A DNA stretch of 48,730 nt from Eximiradius proteiniborus (GCA_026415495.1 JAOAGZ010000001.1:52550-101279); one strand, 5' to 3'; positions 37,701-46,564 are shown, counted from the stretch's first letter. The notes: a model not told the origin generated them from the sequence alone. Made by a program: numbers and translations.

Positions 37701-39026
37701 AGCGTAGAAATACTCATACCGTCGATGGGCGAGCTTTCGGCAAAATTATTTGCTGCTGCACTGCGATCGTTAGGTTTCCGTGCCAAAGCTCTGGAAGTGC
37801 CAACACCTGATGTATTGAAACTTGGCAGGGCAAATTGCACAGGCAAAGAATGCTTGCCGCTAATTATAATGGTTGGCTTGCTAATGGACTACATCGAAAA
37901 TCACTGGGACGGTCGCACAAATCTTGCCTATTTCACTGTGCAAGGAGCAGGCAACTGCCGGCTTGGACAATATCCGGTGTTCATTCGTCAGTTGCTTGAA
38001 CGCCGCGGCATCGAGAATGTAGCTCAGATGGTCTTGATGAACGAAGATGGTTTTGCCGGACTTGGCGAAAATTTTGCACTACGGGGAATTCAAGCAATTT
38101 TGGCGGCTGATGTTATCGAGGACATTAGAAATGCAATTCTGGCTAATGCAGAAAACCCTGACAGAGGAATAGAAATTTTTGAGAACGAATTCGATAATCT
38201 AATTCATCATTTTGAACAGAACCCAGAGCAGATTTACAGTCATCTCGAAAATTTTGCTTATGCCTTGAAGAGCAAAATTCCAGCAAGAATACCTATTGAA
38301 AAATCCCGTTATATTGCATTTGTTGGGGAAATATACGTCAGACGCGACCATTTTGCACACAAGTGGTTGAACGAGTATTTCGCGAAACGTGGATTTGTTT
38401 TGCTTCCTGCTCATATTTCCGAATGGATATTTTACGTTGATTATCTACTGCAAATAGATTTGCTCGAAAGCGAGAAATCGCTTCGCAAGAAGTTTGAGCG
38501 TCAAATACGGAATTTCTTCATGCGCGATGCAGAAAGAAAAATCAAGAAAACACTCGAAAAGAGCGGCTACTACAAGTTTCATCGCACCGAAATCGAACCG
38601 ATTTTGAAACACAGCCGGCATCTGCTGCCATACGAATTCAAAGGCGAACCCGGTTTAACTCTCGGAATTGCTCTCAAAGACGGACTGGAAAAATATTGTG
38701 GAATAATCAATTTCGGACCATTCACCTGTATGCCCACCCGGTTTACAGAAGCAGTAGGATTACCTGAAATGAACACCAAAGGGAAATTGCGGGCAAAAAC
38801 AGAATGCAATCAGGATGTTTCATTTGCAGGTACTTTCGATGGAATTGAGAACATCCCATTTTTGACAATAGAAACAGATGGAAATGTGTATTCACAAATA
38901 ATCGAGGCACGGCTCGAAACATTTGCACTTGCTGCAGAGAGAGTTGCCCAGGCACGAGAGCGTCGCACAAACGGGGTTCAAAATTTAAGTTTTCGGCAAC
39001 GAGTTAGCAAATTTTTCGGTGATTAG
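34680..39026 (+). CDS. Giant 2-hydroxyacyl-CoA dehydratase activase-type protein
   Basis: 1448 residues. Two BadF/HgdC-type ASKHA ATPase domains come first. Domain 1 (about 1-250) has GICIGASSVKLAI, NQCASGTGEFF (Cys125) and a Cys-rich GRCSVFCKSDC. Domain 2 (about 298-560) has IIGLDVGSTTTKAVAI, GIGTTGSGRH, EIGGQDAKY, EACSAGTGSF (Cys426) and DQCAAFIGSD (Cys466). In HgdC, equivalent cysteines bind a [4Fe-4S] cluster at the dimer interface. Next is a DUF2229 region with clustered Cys (CRGGKEKCDLKC, FGGACDKYY), then dehydratase-like sequence (NFSCGPDSMI, LDSHSADAGINTR, NCTGKECLPL, VQGAGNCRLGQYP). The activator normally injects electrons by ATP hydrolysis into radical dehydratases. This long form is widespread and its exact reaction is not established. 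Confidence 0.9.
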   Translation: MQLAAGICIGASSVKLAIINRTSSDGFALRNWEVQSHNGTPQEIIKEFYNKYNLHKIPVTFTGRKFRSIIKATNISEPEATEIAYSKLFSAGRFDAIASLGSETFLVYTLDRYGKISGVITKNQCASGTGEFFLQQIKRMNLSLDEINNVTKDAKPFRVSGRCSVFCKSDCTHALNKGVPKAEVAAGLSQMIAEKAQELFEKQKIERVLLLGGVTRNSAVMKFLQAKYPNAEVSEYSEIFEAFGAALYAPENEIEPIADCEQIFRHKESSFAFLPPLEKYADKVQFEQIAVRKAKDGERCIIGLDVGSTTTKAVAISIETKEILAKSYLYTYGNPIEASKNCYRELRQQLPDRIEIIGIGTTGSGRHIAALHAETEAVINEITAHSTAAVHFNKDVDTIFEIGGQDAKYTYIVNRVPADYAMNEACSAGTGSFLEEAANESLKVALHEIEQLAMNADNPPNFSDQCAAFIGSDIKTAQQEGISRENIVAGLVYSVCMNYANRVKGNRPVGNKIFMQGGVCYNRAVPIAMAAITGKEIIVPPEPGLMGAYGVALDVLNKINLGIYSEKKFDLDVLINREVIYKKPFICRGGKEKCDLKCTINLIQIEDRTYPFGGACDKYYSINLKRDANISRYDYVSLRNHLFFEKYAPESDFPSDAKTIGINNSFLTHSLYPLFYNFFTQLGFRVVIPENPDKKGFEREISSFCFPAQLSLGLMEELLNLKPDYVFLPAVFEINAGDREPQRLDFNCTCVFVSGEAFYLRQAFKDRLQNIPLLTENFNFANGFEREFDKFYNIAVKIGVSGKEKVRSALEYAIEMQHRCQQEAFELGRKALKEIGQSPDKFGVVLVGRHYNSFPDFANKGIPQKYASRGIYVLPFDLFDCSEETIDDNMFWEAGKRILRIGKFIKKHRQLFATYITNFSCGPDSMIISSFRNIMKDKPSLTLELDSHSADAGINTRIDASIDIINNYLRINKSSQPEQVNLARIEFAEPVARFVRSSGETVPLNDPSVEILIPSMGELSAKLFAAALRSLGFRAKALEVPTPDVLKLGRANCTGKECLPLIIMVGLLMDYIENHWDGRTNLAYFTVQGAGNCRLGQYPVFIRQLLERRGIENVAQMVLMNEDGFAGLGENFALRGIQAILAADVIEDIRNAILANAENPDRGIEIFENEFDNLIHHFEQNPEQIYSHLENFAYALKSKIPARIPIEKSRYIAFVGEIYVRRDHFAHKWLNEYFAKRGFVLLPAHISEWIFYVDYLLQIDLLESEKSLRKKFERQIRNFFMRDAERKIKKTLEKSGYYKFHRTEIEPILKHSRHLLPYEFKGEPGLTLGIALKDGLEKYCGIINFGPFTCMPTRFTEAVGLPEMNTKGKLRAKTECNQDVSFAGTFDGIENIPFLTIETDGNVYSQIIEARLETFALAAERVAQARERRTNGVQNLSFRQRVSKFFGD

Positions 39027-40019
39027 TTGATGCACATATTCTGGCTTAATTAATTTCATACAGTTGTGATGCCCAAGCGGACAGCGGTGGCCGCCGTGTT
39101 TGCTACAAGGACGACATTCGAGAGATACTTCGAGAATTTTGTCGTTCTGGCGATACGGAAAGCAACCAAACTGCCGGACAGTTGGACCAAAGAAGGCGAA
39201 AACGTCTGTTCCAACAGCATTAGCAATATGGAGTGGGCTACTATCGTTGCAAATGAGCAAATCCATTTCGGCAATCAGTGCAGCTGACTCAAGTAAATTT
39301 AGCTTACCTGCAAAATTATAAGCGTTTTGATTTTGTGAATGAGAAATGATTTTTTCGCAAAGTTCGGTTTCTTGTTTGCTTCCAATGAAAAAAACATCGA
39401 CATTATCGGAACGAAGTAAATTTGTCAGTTCGGCATAATATTCCGAAGACCATTTTTTTGTTTCCCAGACCGAACCGGGAGCAATTGCGATTTTTCTATT
39501 GTTATTATTACTATTCTTTTGAATAATTTCTCTTGCTTTTAATACTTCCGATTCGGAGAGAAAAATTTCTGTACTATCAGAAAAAGTATTATTGCTAAGC
39601 GGTTCGAGCAGTTTTAAAACACGCAAACGGTTGTGCAATCCTTTTGGAAGTAGCACCTTATCTGTGGCAAATGGCAGACGTCTGTAACCTATGCGGCGAA
39701 CAATTCCCGAAAGTAGAAGAATAAAGGCACTTGTATATGAACTCTGCACCGAAATTCCGATGTCGTATTTTTCTTTGCGTAATTGATGAACGATACGAAA
39801 GAAGGAATAAATTTTTCTGGCAAAACCATTTTTTTTGTCGAAAGTGTGTATATTATCAATATAAGGATTGTATTTAAGAATTATCGAGGATTGAGGAATT
39901 ACAAGCGTATCAATTTGAGCTTTTGGGAATATTTCACGCAAAGCACGGTAAATAGGTGTCGTCATAATAAGGTCGCCGATGAAAGCAGTTTGAATAACCA
40001 GAATTTTCATATTACTCAT
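38985..40019 (-). CDS. Glycosyltransferase family 9 (heptosyltransferase-like)
   Basis: 344 residues. It starts ILVIQTAFIGDLIMTTPIYRAL, the typical GT9 opening, then ISVQSSYTSAFILLLSG, IAPGSVWETKKW, the nucleotide-sugar loop CNDSSPLHIANAVGTDVFAFFGPT, and a C-terminal Cys/His stretch CRPCSKHGGHRCPLG common in ADP-heptose:LPS heptosyltransferases. It probably adds a heptose to LPS core at the cytoplasmic face. Its ATG overlaps the preceding GT4 stop (ATGA). Its 3' end overlaps the opposing activase gene by 42 bases. Confidence 0.9.
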   Translation of the reverse strand: MSNMKILVIQTAFIGDLIMTTPIYRALREIFPKAQIDTLVIPQSSIILKYNPYIDNIHTFDKKNGFARKIYSFFRIVHQLRKEKYDIGISVQSSYTSAFILLLSGIVRRIGYRRLPFATDKVLLPKGLHNRLRVLKLLEPLSNNTFSDSTEIFLSESEVLKAREIIQKNSNNNNRKIAIAPGSVWETKKWSSEYYAELTNLLRSDNVDVFFIGSKQETELCEKIISHSQNQNAYNFAGKLNLLESAALIAEMDLLICNDSSPLHIANAVGTDVFAFFGPTVRQFGCFPYRQNDKILEVSLECRPCSKHGGHRCPLGHHNCMKLIKPEYVHQLITEKFANSLPKT

Positions 40020-41088
40020 TTAAAATTTCGTAATACAGATTAATATTTGATTCGACAGTTTTATTAATGTCGAATTCTTTTACAAGATCGAGCGCACGAG
40101 CACCAAATTGGTAGCGCAGTTCGGCATTTTCTACAAGCAGGCGAAAACGTTCTGCAAGTTCATTAGGATTGTTGGGAGGCACAAGAAAGCCATTTTCACC
40201 ATCACGCACAATTTCGGGAATACCTCCGACAGCAGTTGCAACAACCGGCAACCCCACAGACATTGCATCGAGCAAAGATGTGCCAAGCCCTTCTTTTTTG
40301 GAAACGAGAGTAAAAATATCGAAAGCTTTCAGATAATCGCCGATGATTGTTTGGTACCCTTCGAAATGGAAATTATTCAGGGAACGTTCTGCTGCAAGAT
40401 TTTTCATTTGTTCGAAAAGTTCACCGTTGCCAACGGCAACAAACGCGACAGGTTCATTTTTAAGCAAAGTAGCTGCTTCGAGCAAAAGTGGATAATTTTT
40501 GTGTCGGGCAAAAGCTGCAACAGTGCCGATAATTATTTTGCCCGGAAACTTTTTGCGAATAGCCGAACCGTCTGAATTAGAAAATTTATTTAAATTTATT
40601 CCGCTTCGGATAGTAACAAGGCGATTTTCCGGGAAGCCGCAATCAAGCAGGACATTCCGAATAGCATCGGAAATACATATTATTTTAGCAACCCGCTTAT
40701 TGAGATATTTCCAGCGGTTGAAAACAGTCAGTTTCACTGGAAAATCCACACGACGCGAAGCGACAATTTTTACATCAGAATTGAAAAAAGTTGAAAGAAC
40801 AGCAATGCTCAGACTGTGCGAGCAGTGGCAGTGCAAAATATTGTAGCCATTATCTTTTGCAATACGAGCAATTTTACGAGCTGAAAAAACATCTAATTCA
40901 TTACGCAGTGGTAGTTCGCACAATGGATAGCCTAAATTTTTCAATTTCTCTGAAAAAGCAGAAGCAAACGCAACGCATATATTTGTTGAAAAGCCCTTTT
41001 TTAGCATTGCCTCGTAGAGATAAAGGGCTTGCTGCTGCCCGCCGCGCCAGGTGCGACCGGTGTCGATATGTAGCACACGAGGTGTCAT
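40012..41088 (-). CDS. Glycosyltransferase, GT4 family
   Basis: 358 residues, GT-B fold. The opening VLHIDTGRTWRGGQQQALYL is the acceptor-side glycine-rich loop. Later come ICISDAIRNVLLDCGF, IRSGINLNKFS, IIGTVAAFARHKNYPLLLEA, and the E-x7-E nucleotide-sugar motif in SKKEGLGTSLLDAMSVGLPVV. The genes on both sides overlap it, making it part of a four-gene leftward LPS-core-type cluster. Sugar specificity is unknown. Confidence 0.9.
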   Translation of the reverse strand: MTPRVLHIDTGRTWRGGQQQALYLYEAMLKKGFSTNICVAFASAFSEKLKNLGYPLCELPLRNELDVFSARKIARIAKDNGYNILHCHCSHSLSIAVLSTFFNSDVKIVASRRVDFPVKLTVFNRWKYLNKRVAKIICISDAIRNVLLDCGFPENRLVTIRSGINLNKFSNSDGSAIRKKFPGKIIIGTVAAFARHKNYPLLLEAATLLKNEPVAFVAVGNGELFEQMKNLAAERSLNNFHFEGYQTIIGDYLKAFDIFTLVSKKEGLGTSLLDAMSVGLPVVATAVGGIPEIVRDGENGFLVPPNNPNELAERFRLLVENAELRYQFGARALDLVKEFDINKTVESNINLYYEILNE

Positions 41089-41825
41089 TTGCTTTGCTTT
41101 TCGATAATTTTCAAATATTTGAGGGCAACTCCGAAAGCAGAGATAAAGGAAAGAACAAGCCCTTTGTACCCATCCAAAAATCCCCTATCGAGAAAATACA
41201 TTTTACAGAATTTAGCAAAGAAGCTCAGGAATGGCTTGCAAATACTGTATTTTTTCGCTGTGCTTTGGTCTGCGGCAATATCGGTGTAGAAATCTATTTT
41301 TTGCAAATGAGATTTTATCGTTGGGTAAGTGTAATGATAGATTGGTTCGTAGATTGTGCCGATTGGGCAATTGCCAACAACGCTTTCGTGAAGTGGCTTC
41401 TCGTTGAAATTAGCTTGCTTGCGATTAAACAGACGCTTTGGAAAGTCGCGCTGCCAACCGCAATATTTAATCATTTTGCCCAAGTAAAAGGAATTTCGCT
41501 TAATTCGGTAGAGAAAGAACTCCGGATTTTCCAAAATTTGCTGGATACGAGGCCGTAACTCGTCTGATACAACTTCATCGGCATCAATTGAAAAAATCCA
41601 GTCGTTTGTGGCAAGCTCGGTAGCCCGGCGTTTGGCAAGCCCAAAGCCTTCCCATTTTTCAAGACGAAAGACTTTTGCACCGAGAGATTGAGCAATTTCG
41701 CAGGTGCGGTCGGTCGAGCCAGTATCGAGCAGAATTATTTCATCGGCGAATTCGAGCGAACTCAAACACCGAGAAATATTTTTCTCTTCGTTCTTTGCAA
41801 TTATAACAGCAGAAAGATTAAGCAT
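41085..41825 (-). CDS. Glycosyltransferase family 2, WaaE/KdtX-like
   Basis: 246 residues. The GT-A core starts LSAVIIAKNEEKNISRCLSS, then ILLDTGSTDRT, a divalent-metal DXD in FSIDADEV, and a FPKRLFNRKQANF strand followed by HESVVG. This matches the WaaE/KdtX group, which adds a beta-linked glucose to the LPS inner core. The 4-base overlap with the downstream GT4 gene and the 4-base gap behind the upstream GT4 gene support one operon. Confidence 0.9.
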   Translation of the reverse strand: MLNLSAVIIAKNEEKNISRCLSSLEFADEIILLDTGSTDRTCEIAQSLGAKVFRLEKWEGFGLAKRRATELATNDWIFSIDADEVVSDELRPRIQQILENPEFFLYRIKRNSFYLGKMIKYCGWQRDFPKRLFNRKQANFNEKPLHESVVGNCPIGTIYEPIYHYTYPTIKSHLQKIDFYTDIAADQSTAKKYSICKPFLSFFAKFCKMYFLDRGFLDGYKGLVLSFISAFGVALKYLKIIEKQSK

Positions 41826-41829
41826 AATA

Positions 41830-42993
41830 TTACATCAAACTTATCTTATTTTTATTTGCATCTGCTTTTTGCTGAACAATTTCGTAGTGCAAGTCTGCAA
41901 TTTTGCGAGCAAGACTATCCCAGGATGCAATTGATTTATATGTTTGGATATTTTTGCGATATTTTTCGAGCAAATTCTGCTGGAACGCAGTTTTGATAGC
42001 CTCAGCTAAAATCAAAGCATCAGGTTTTGCAACGAGATAGCCTGTATCGTGAGGTTCTACTGCTTCGCGTAAACTACCGACATTTGTAGCGATAACGGGC
42101 AAATCAAAATGGTAAGCAATAGCAACAATTCCACTTTGAGTAGCCGAGCGATAAGGAAGTACGCACGCATCAGCAGCCGAAAAGCAAAGAGGTACTTCAC
42201 TATCAGAAATATAGCGAACGTGTTTTGTGATACGATTTCCCACTCCGTGCAGTTTTATGAGCCGTTCATATTTATCGAAGTTGCCATAGGGTTCCCCAGC
42301 AACGAGCAGATGATAATCTTCGGGCAAATATTTCAACGCTTCGATAAGTATATCGAGCCCTTTGTAGTCGCGAATAAAGCCGAAAAACAGCAAAATCTTT
42401 TTATCGAAAGGTAGAAATAGCTTATCCTGTGCAATTTTCTGAGGAACTTTTTCACCAAAGTGGTCGTAAAGCGGGTGAATATGTTCGATATATTTTGCAT
42501 CTGGCTTGAATTCTAAAAGGTCGTCTTTCACAGTTTCGCTCATTACAACGAAAGCATCGTTGTATTTAAGGAAATATTTTGTCAATTTAATATCGCCGGG
42601 ACGTTTTTCATGTGGCTTGACGTTATCGAGAATAGAAATTTTTGTGATTTTTTCAGGCAAATACTTGCACACAGTGCCAAGTGAAGGTGCGAAGAATGGC
42701 ATCCAATATTTAGTTAGCAACAAATCGGGATCGTAACGGCGTATTTTCTGTGCCGAGCGAAGATAGCTCATCGGATTTATTGTGTCGAGAATACGTTCGG
42801 CAATAAGTCTATCGACTTTATCAGAAGGCGAAACAAGTTGTGTTTGCCCTGGAAATAATACTGATGGATACTGCCGTGAGAAAGTATAGGCTTTGCCTTC
42901 TGCAAATTTTTCAAATGCCCTGAAAAGAGCGGCATTGAATTGGGCAATACCACCACGAAAAGGATAAAATGTCGAAAGATACGCTATTTTCAT
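41830..42993 (-). CDS. Glycosyltransferase, GT4 family
   Basis: 387 residues. It begins IAYLSTFYPFRGGIAQFNAALF, with central LTKYWMPFFAPSLGTV, ISILDNVKPHEKRPGD, KILLFFGFIRDYKGLDILIEA, and LPYRSATQSGIVAIAYHFDLPVIA, where the usual second Glu of the E-x7-E motif is replaced by a Gln-Ser-Gly stretch. First gene of the LPS-type cluster, divergent from a methyltransferase gene across an 81-base spacer. Confidence 0.88.
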   Translation of the reverse strand: MKIAYLSTFYPFRGGIAQFNAALFRAFEKFAEGKAYTFSRQYPSVLFPGQTQLVSPSDKVDRLIAERILDTINPMSYLRSAQKIRRYDPDLLLTKYWMPFFAPSLGTVCKYLPEKITKISILDNVKPHEKRPGDIKLTKYFLKYNDAFVVMSETVKDDLLEFKPDAKYIEHIHPLYDHFGEKVPQKIAQDKLFLPFDKKILLFFGFIRDYKGLDILIEALKYLPEDYHLLVAGEPYGNFDKYERLIKLHGVGNRITKHVRYISDSEVPLCFSAADACVLPYRSATQSGIVAIAYHFDLPVIATNVGSLREAVEPHDTGYLVAKPDALILAEAIKTAFQQNLLEKYRKNIQTYKSIASWDSLARKIADLHYEIVQQKADANKNKISLM

Positions 42994-43074
42994 ATAAAAG
43001 CAATTAATTATTATAAATTTCGTTTTTTGATATTTAAATTTAACTAATTTATTAAAAATATCCGATTAAAAATA

Positions 43075-43884
43075 ATGGCAGATGAAATTATCACACAAGC
43101 GGAACGAAGCGGTCTTGGGAAGGCTGATTTTTACTATTGGCGGTATCAATATGAATTAGGCAGGGATATTATTGTGCCATATTTTCAAAAAAACATCTGC
43201 GAGATAAAGGACAAAAAAATTGTCGAGATTGGCTCTGCCGAGGGCGGTGTGCTTCATTCATTTGTCCGGGCTGGCGCCAGCTATGGTTTAGGCACTGATA
43301 TTGCTGAAAACAGATTGGAAAGCGGAAGAAAAGTATCAGCGGCTACGCAATTAAATGTAGAATTCACTTCTCACAATATTCTTACCGATGAAATTCCTCA
43401 GAAATGGCAAAACTACTTCGATATAGTTATTTTGCGGGATGTCATTGAACATTTGCCCGAACCCGAACTTGCAATTCTTAAAATCCGGGAACTATTGCGT
43501 GATGAAGGATTTCTCTACGCTACATTTCCGCCTTACCGTTCGCCTTATGGTGGACATCAGCATACGCTTGCCGGCAATTTTCTGACAAAATTGCCGTATA
43601 TTCATTTATTTCCGGACTTTATTTTCCGAAAAATGATAAGCTCCGGAAGACAAATCGACCAGGAGGAAACACTACGATTACGCAAAATCAGGCTTTCTTC
43701 GAAAAAATTCAAAGAATGCGTATATTCTGCTGGCTACAAGATAGCTAAGGAAGACTATTTTTTGTTGCGTCCCGTATTCAAAAAGAAGTTCGGATTGCCG
43801 ACCGTGAAAATCGGGGCAATTGGTAAGATACCGTTTTTGGGTGATTTTCTGTCGCTTGAATGTATGTATGTTTTGAAGAAATAG
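43075..43884 (+). CDS. Class I SAM-dependent methyltransferase
   Basis: 269 residues. SAM motif I is KIVEIGSAEGGVLHSFVRAGA, with the acidic ribose-binding loop GLGTDIAENRL. The post-I and catalytic-side motif is FDIVILRDVIEHLPEPELAI, and LLRDEGFLYATFPPYRSPYGG completes the fold. The substrate cannot be read. Position beside the sugar-transferase cluster suggests surface glycan or lipid modification (inference). No Shine-Dalgarno is visible before the ATG. Confidence 0.88.
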   Translation: MADEIITQAERSGLGKADFYYWRYQYELGRDIIVPYFQKNICEIKDKKIVEIGSAEGGVLHSFVRAGASYGLGTDIAENRLESGRKVSAATQLNVEFTSHNILTDEIPQKWQNYFDIVILRDVIEHLPEPELAILKIRELLRDEGFLYATFPPYRSPYGGHQHTLAGNFLTKLPYIHLFPDFIFRKMISSGRQIDQEETLRLRKIRLSSKKFKECVYSAGYKIAKEDYFLLRPVFKKKFGLPTVKIGAIGKIPFLGDFLSLECMYVLKK

Positions 43885-43932
43885 ATTTGGTATAAAATTT
43901 GCCATAATTATCGATAAATGAAAGGGAACAGT

Positions 43933-45879
43933 ATGTTAATAAATTTGAACAAATATAATATTGCACGCTTTGCGGTTGTCTCGCCTGAGGTTAGAATTGC
44001 GGATGTCCCGTTCAATGTGGAAAAAATCAAGGAAGCAGTAGAAACAGGTTTAGAAAACAAGTGTAATTTTTATTTATTCCCTGAATTGTCGATAACGGGA
44101 TATTCCTGCGGTGATTTGTTTTTTCAGGACAACTTAAATCGGGCTGTCGGGCAAGGACTGTTGGATTTGCAGAAATTCACTCAGCAACAAGCCGTTACAA
44201 TTGTGGTTGGTGCACCTTTGCGTTCGCTCGGAAAAATGTTCAACTGTGCTGTTTTTATTTCAAATGGGCAAATTCTGGGGGTTATTCCTAAAACATTTAT
44301 TCCGAATTACGATGAATATTACGAAGAACGCTGGTTTTCCGGCGATGGAGACAGGAACTGCTCAATTATTGAAATAAATGGAATGGAAATTCCGTTTGGA
44401 GCGGACTTGGTATTCGAAGCAAAGGATTTTCCATTACTTCGCATAGGAATTGAAATATGCGAGGATTTGTGGTCGGTAGTGCCACCGAGTTCGGATTTGG
44501 CTCTTGCGGGTGCGAATGTGTTGCTAAATTTGTCGGCAAGCAGTGAGTATCTGGGAAAGGCAGAATACAGGAGAAATCTGGTGGTATCGCAATCTGCACG
44601 TTGCCACGCTGCTTATCTTTATTCATCGGCGGGACCGGGCGAAAGCTCAACCGATTTTATAATGTCCGGGCACTGCATAATAGCAGAAAATGGGAGAGCA
44701 TTGGAAGAAAGCCGTCGATTTTCTTTTAATACACAAATGATTATCTCCGATGTGGATATTGAAAAGCTTAATTCAGAACGTTTGAAAAATAGTTCATTTG
44801 CAACGGGACGCACACAAAAACAGTATAAAACAATTGGATTTGAGTTTGGAACAGTATCCGCAACAAAACTATTGCGACATATTCCAAAGTTGCCGTTTGT
44901 TCCTCGTTCTTATCAGCAGAAAAAAGAAGTGTGCGAAGAAATATTAAACATACAAATTACTGCTCTTTCGAAACGCTTAAAGCATATCGGAATACAAACT
45001 GTTGTGCTGGGCGTTTCCGGCGGGCTGGATTCAACTCTTGCGTTGATTGTATGTGCCAAAACTTTTGAAAGACTTGGATTAAACAAAAATGGTATTCTGG
45101 CGGTCTCTATGCCTTGCTTTGGGACTTCGAGCCGAACAAAGATAAATGCACAGAAATTATCAGAGGCGCTTGGAGTTAGTTTTAGAGAAATTGATATTAC
45201 AGACACTGTTCGGTCGCATTTTAAAGACATATCGCACAATGAAAATCAAACTGATTTAGTTTTCGAGAATGCACAAGCACGAATAAGAACTTTAATATTA
45301 ATGGATTTAGCAAACAAGCTGAATGGTATTGTCGTCGGAACAGGCGATTTATCGGAAGCTGCATTGGGATGGAGCACATACAACGGCGACCATATGTCTA
45401 TGTATAACGTTAATTCGGGAGTTCCAAAAACACTTGTGATGTATTTGATTGACTGGGCAAAAGACAATTTATTTGCGGGAGAGGTGTCGCAAATACTTGG
45501 GAACATTATGGAAACTCCGATTTCGCCGGAACTATTGCCTACAAGCGAGGACGAACTTGTTCAGCAGACTGAAAAGATTATAGGTCCGTATTTGCTACAC
45601 GATTTTTTCCTATATTATTTTGCCCGATTTGGTTATTCGCCAACAAAGATTATGATGATGGCAAAAGTAGCATTTGGCGAAAAGTTTAAAAATTATGAAA
45701 TCAAAGATAGTATGAAAAAATTTATTACACGGTTTTTCGTAAATCAATATAAACGTTCGTGTATTCCTGATGGAGTAAAAGTAGGAACAGTCGCTTTGTC
45801 TCCGCGGGGAGACTGGAGGATGCCAAGCGACGCAGTGATGGAAATCTGGCTTTCAGAGATAGATTGGTTCGAGCTATGA
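43933..45879 (+). CDS. nadE: Glutamine-dependent NAD+ synthetase
   Basis: 648 residues from the ATG at 43933, which has AAAGGGAA at the right distance; the ATG at 43918 would put that sequence inside the gene. The N-terminal nitrilase-type glutaminase has its catalytic triad motifs: FPELSITGYSCGDL (Glu), PNYDEYYEERWF (nearby Lys region) and GIEICEDLW (Cys). The C-terminal synthetase has the PP-loop GVSGGLDSTLAL, GTGDLSEAALGWSTYNGDH, and a terminal CIPDGVKVG. It amidates nicotinic acid adenine dinucleotide with ammonia channelled from glutamine. Its stop overlaps the next start by 4 bases (ATGA). Confidence 0.96.
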   Translation: MLINLNKYNIARFAVVSPEVRIADVPFNVEKIKEAVETGLENKCNFYLFPELSITGYSCGDLFFQDNLNRAVGQGLLDLQKFTQQQAVTIVVGAPLRSLGKMFNCAVFISNGQILGVIPKTFIPNYDEYYEERWFSGDGDRNCSIIEINGMEIPFGADLVFEAKDFPLLRIGIEICEDLWSVVPPSSDLALAGANVLLNLSASSEYLGKAEYRRNLVVSQSARCHAAYLYSSAGPGESSTDFIMSGHCIIAENGRALEESRRFSFNTQMIISDVDIEKLNSERLKNSSFATGRTQKQYKTIGFEFGTVSATKLLRHIPKLPFVPRSYQQKKEVCEEILNIQITALSKRLKHIGIQTVVLGVSGGLDSTLALIVCAKTFERLGLNKNGILAVSMPCFGTSSRTKINAQKLSEALGVSFREIDITDTVRSHFKDISHNENQTDLVFENAQARIRTLILMDLANKLNGIVVGTGDLSEAALGWSTYNGDHMSMYNVNSGVPKTLVMYLIDWAKDNLFAGEVSQILGNIMETPISPELLPTSEDELVQQTEKIIGPYLLHDFFLYYFARFGYSPTKIMMMAKVAFGEKFKNYEIKDSMKKFITRFFVNQYKRSCIPDGVKVGTVALSPRGDWRMPSDAVMEIWLSEIDWFEL

Positions 45880-46538
45880 ACGATTTTTTCGATATAAATA
45901 ATCCGCTATTGATAGTAATAGCAGACGACCACGAGATAGTCCGTGCGGGACTTAAACGTTTGCTGAATATCGAAAAATCTTTCAGAATAATTGATGAAGC
46001 ACGTAATGGCGAAGAAGCAGTGGAGCTTGCGAGCTACCACAAGCCAAATGTAATGCTGCTCGATATTCTGATGCCAGTAATGACAGGAATTGAGGCATTG
46101 CCGATGATTAAGAAAATGTCGCCATACACAATGGTTGTGATGCTTACTGCTTTCGAGGACTCATTGCATATAGAGCAAGCAATTGAAGCCGGAGCGGACG
46201 GGTATTTATCAAAAGATATTTCATCTGCTGATTTGATAGATGCAATAAAAAAAGTCGTGTTGGGCGAAAGAGTATTCAGCAAGTCCATTCTGAATATGAT
46301 GCAACATAAGTTATTCAAATCCCAGACAGAAGCCAATACAGTTTCTATTACCAAACGAGAGCAGGAAGTGTTGAATCTGATTGCTGAAGGCAAGACCAAC
46401 GCAGAAATTGCAGAAATACTATTTTTAAGCGTTCGCACTGTAGAATCGCACCGTTATAATTTAATGCAGAAGCTTCAATGCTCGAACACTGCAAGTTTGA
46501 TTCGTTATGCCATAAAGAATAGAATTGCCAACGTTTAG
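45876..46538 (+). CDS. NarL/FixJ-type response regulator
   Basis: 220 residues from the ATG at 45876; the upstream TTG in the same frame lies inside nadE and is less likely. The receiver has ADDHEIVRAGLKRLL, phospho-Asp in VMLLDILMPVMTG, VVMLTAFED, and the Lys switch in GADGYLSKD. The LuxR HTH follows: ITKREQEVLNLIAEGKTNAEIAEILFLSVRTVESHRYNL with the usual recognition helix. It is a DNA-binding transcription factor controlled by phosphorylation. No kinase is adjacent, and it is translationally coupled to nadE. Confidence 0.95.
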   Translation: MNDFFDINNPLLIVIADDHEIVRAGLKRLLNIEKSFRIIDEARNGEEAVELASYHKPNVMLLDILMPVMTGIEALPMIKKMSPYTMVVMLTAFEDSLHIEQAIEAGADGYLSKDISSADLIDAIKKVVLGERVFSKSILNMMQHKLFKSQTEANTVSITKREQEVLNLIAEGKTNAEIAEILFLSVRTVESHRYNLMQKLQCSNTASLIRYAIKNRIANV

Positions 46539-46564
46539 TTTTTAATGAATTAATATATAAAAAA

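Noticed and set aside
40791-41558. 255-codon plus-strand open frame
   Set aside because: It is antisense to two well-supported glycosyltransferase genes, is Cys/Phe/Trp-rich with no domain, and has no ribosome site.
38985-42993. Possibility that the glycosyltransferase cluster is a horizontally acquired island
   Set aside because: No transposase, integrase, tRNA or flanking repeats, and composition by eye matches the neighbours.
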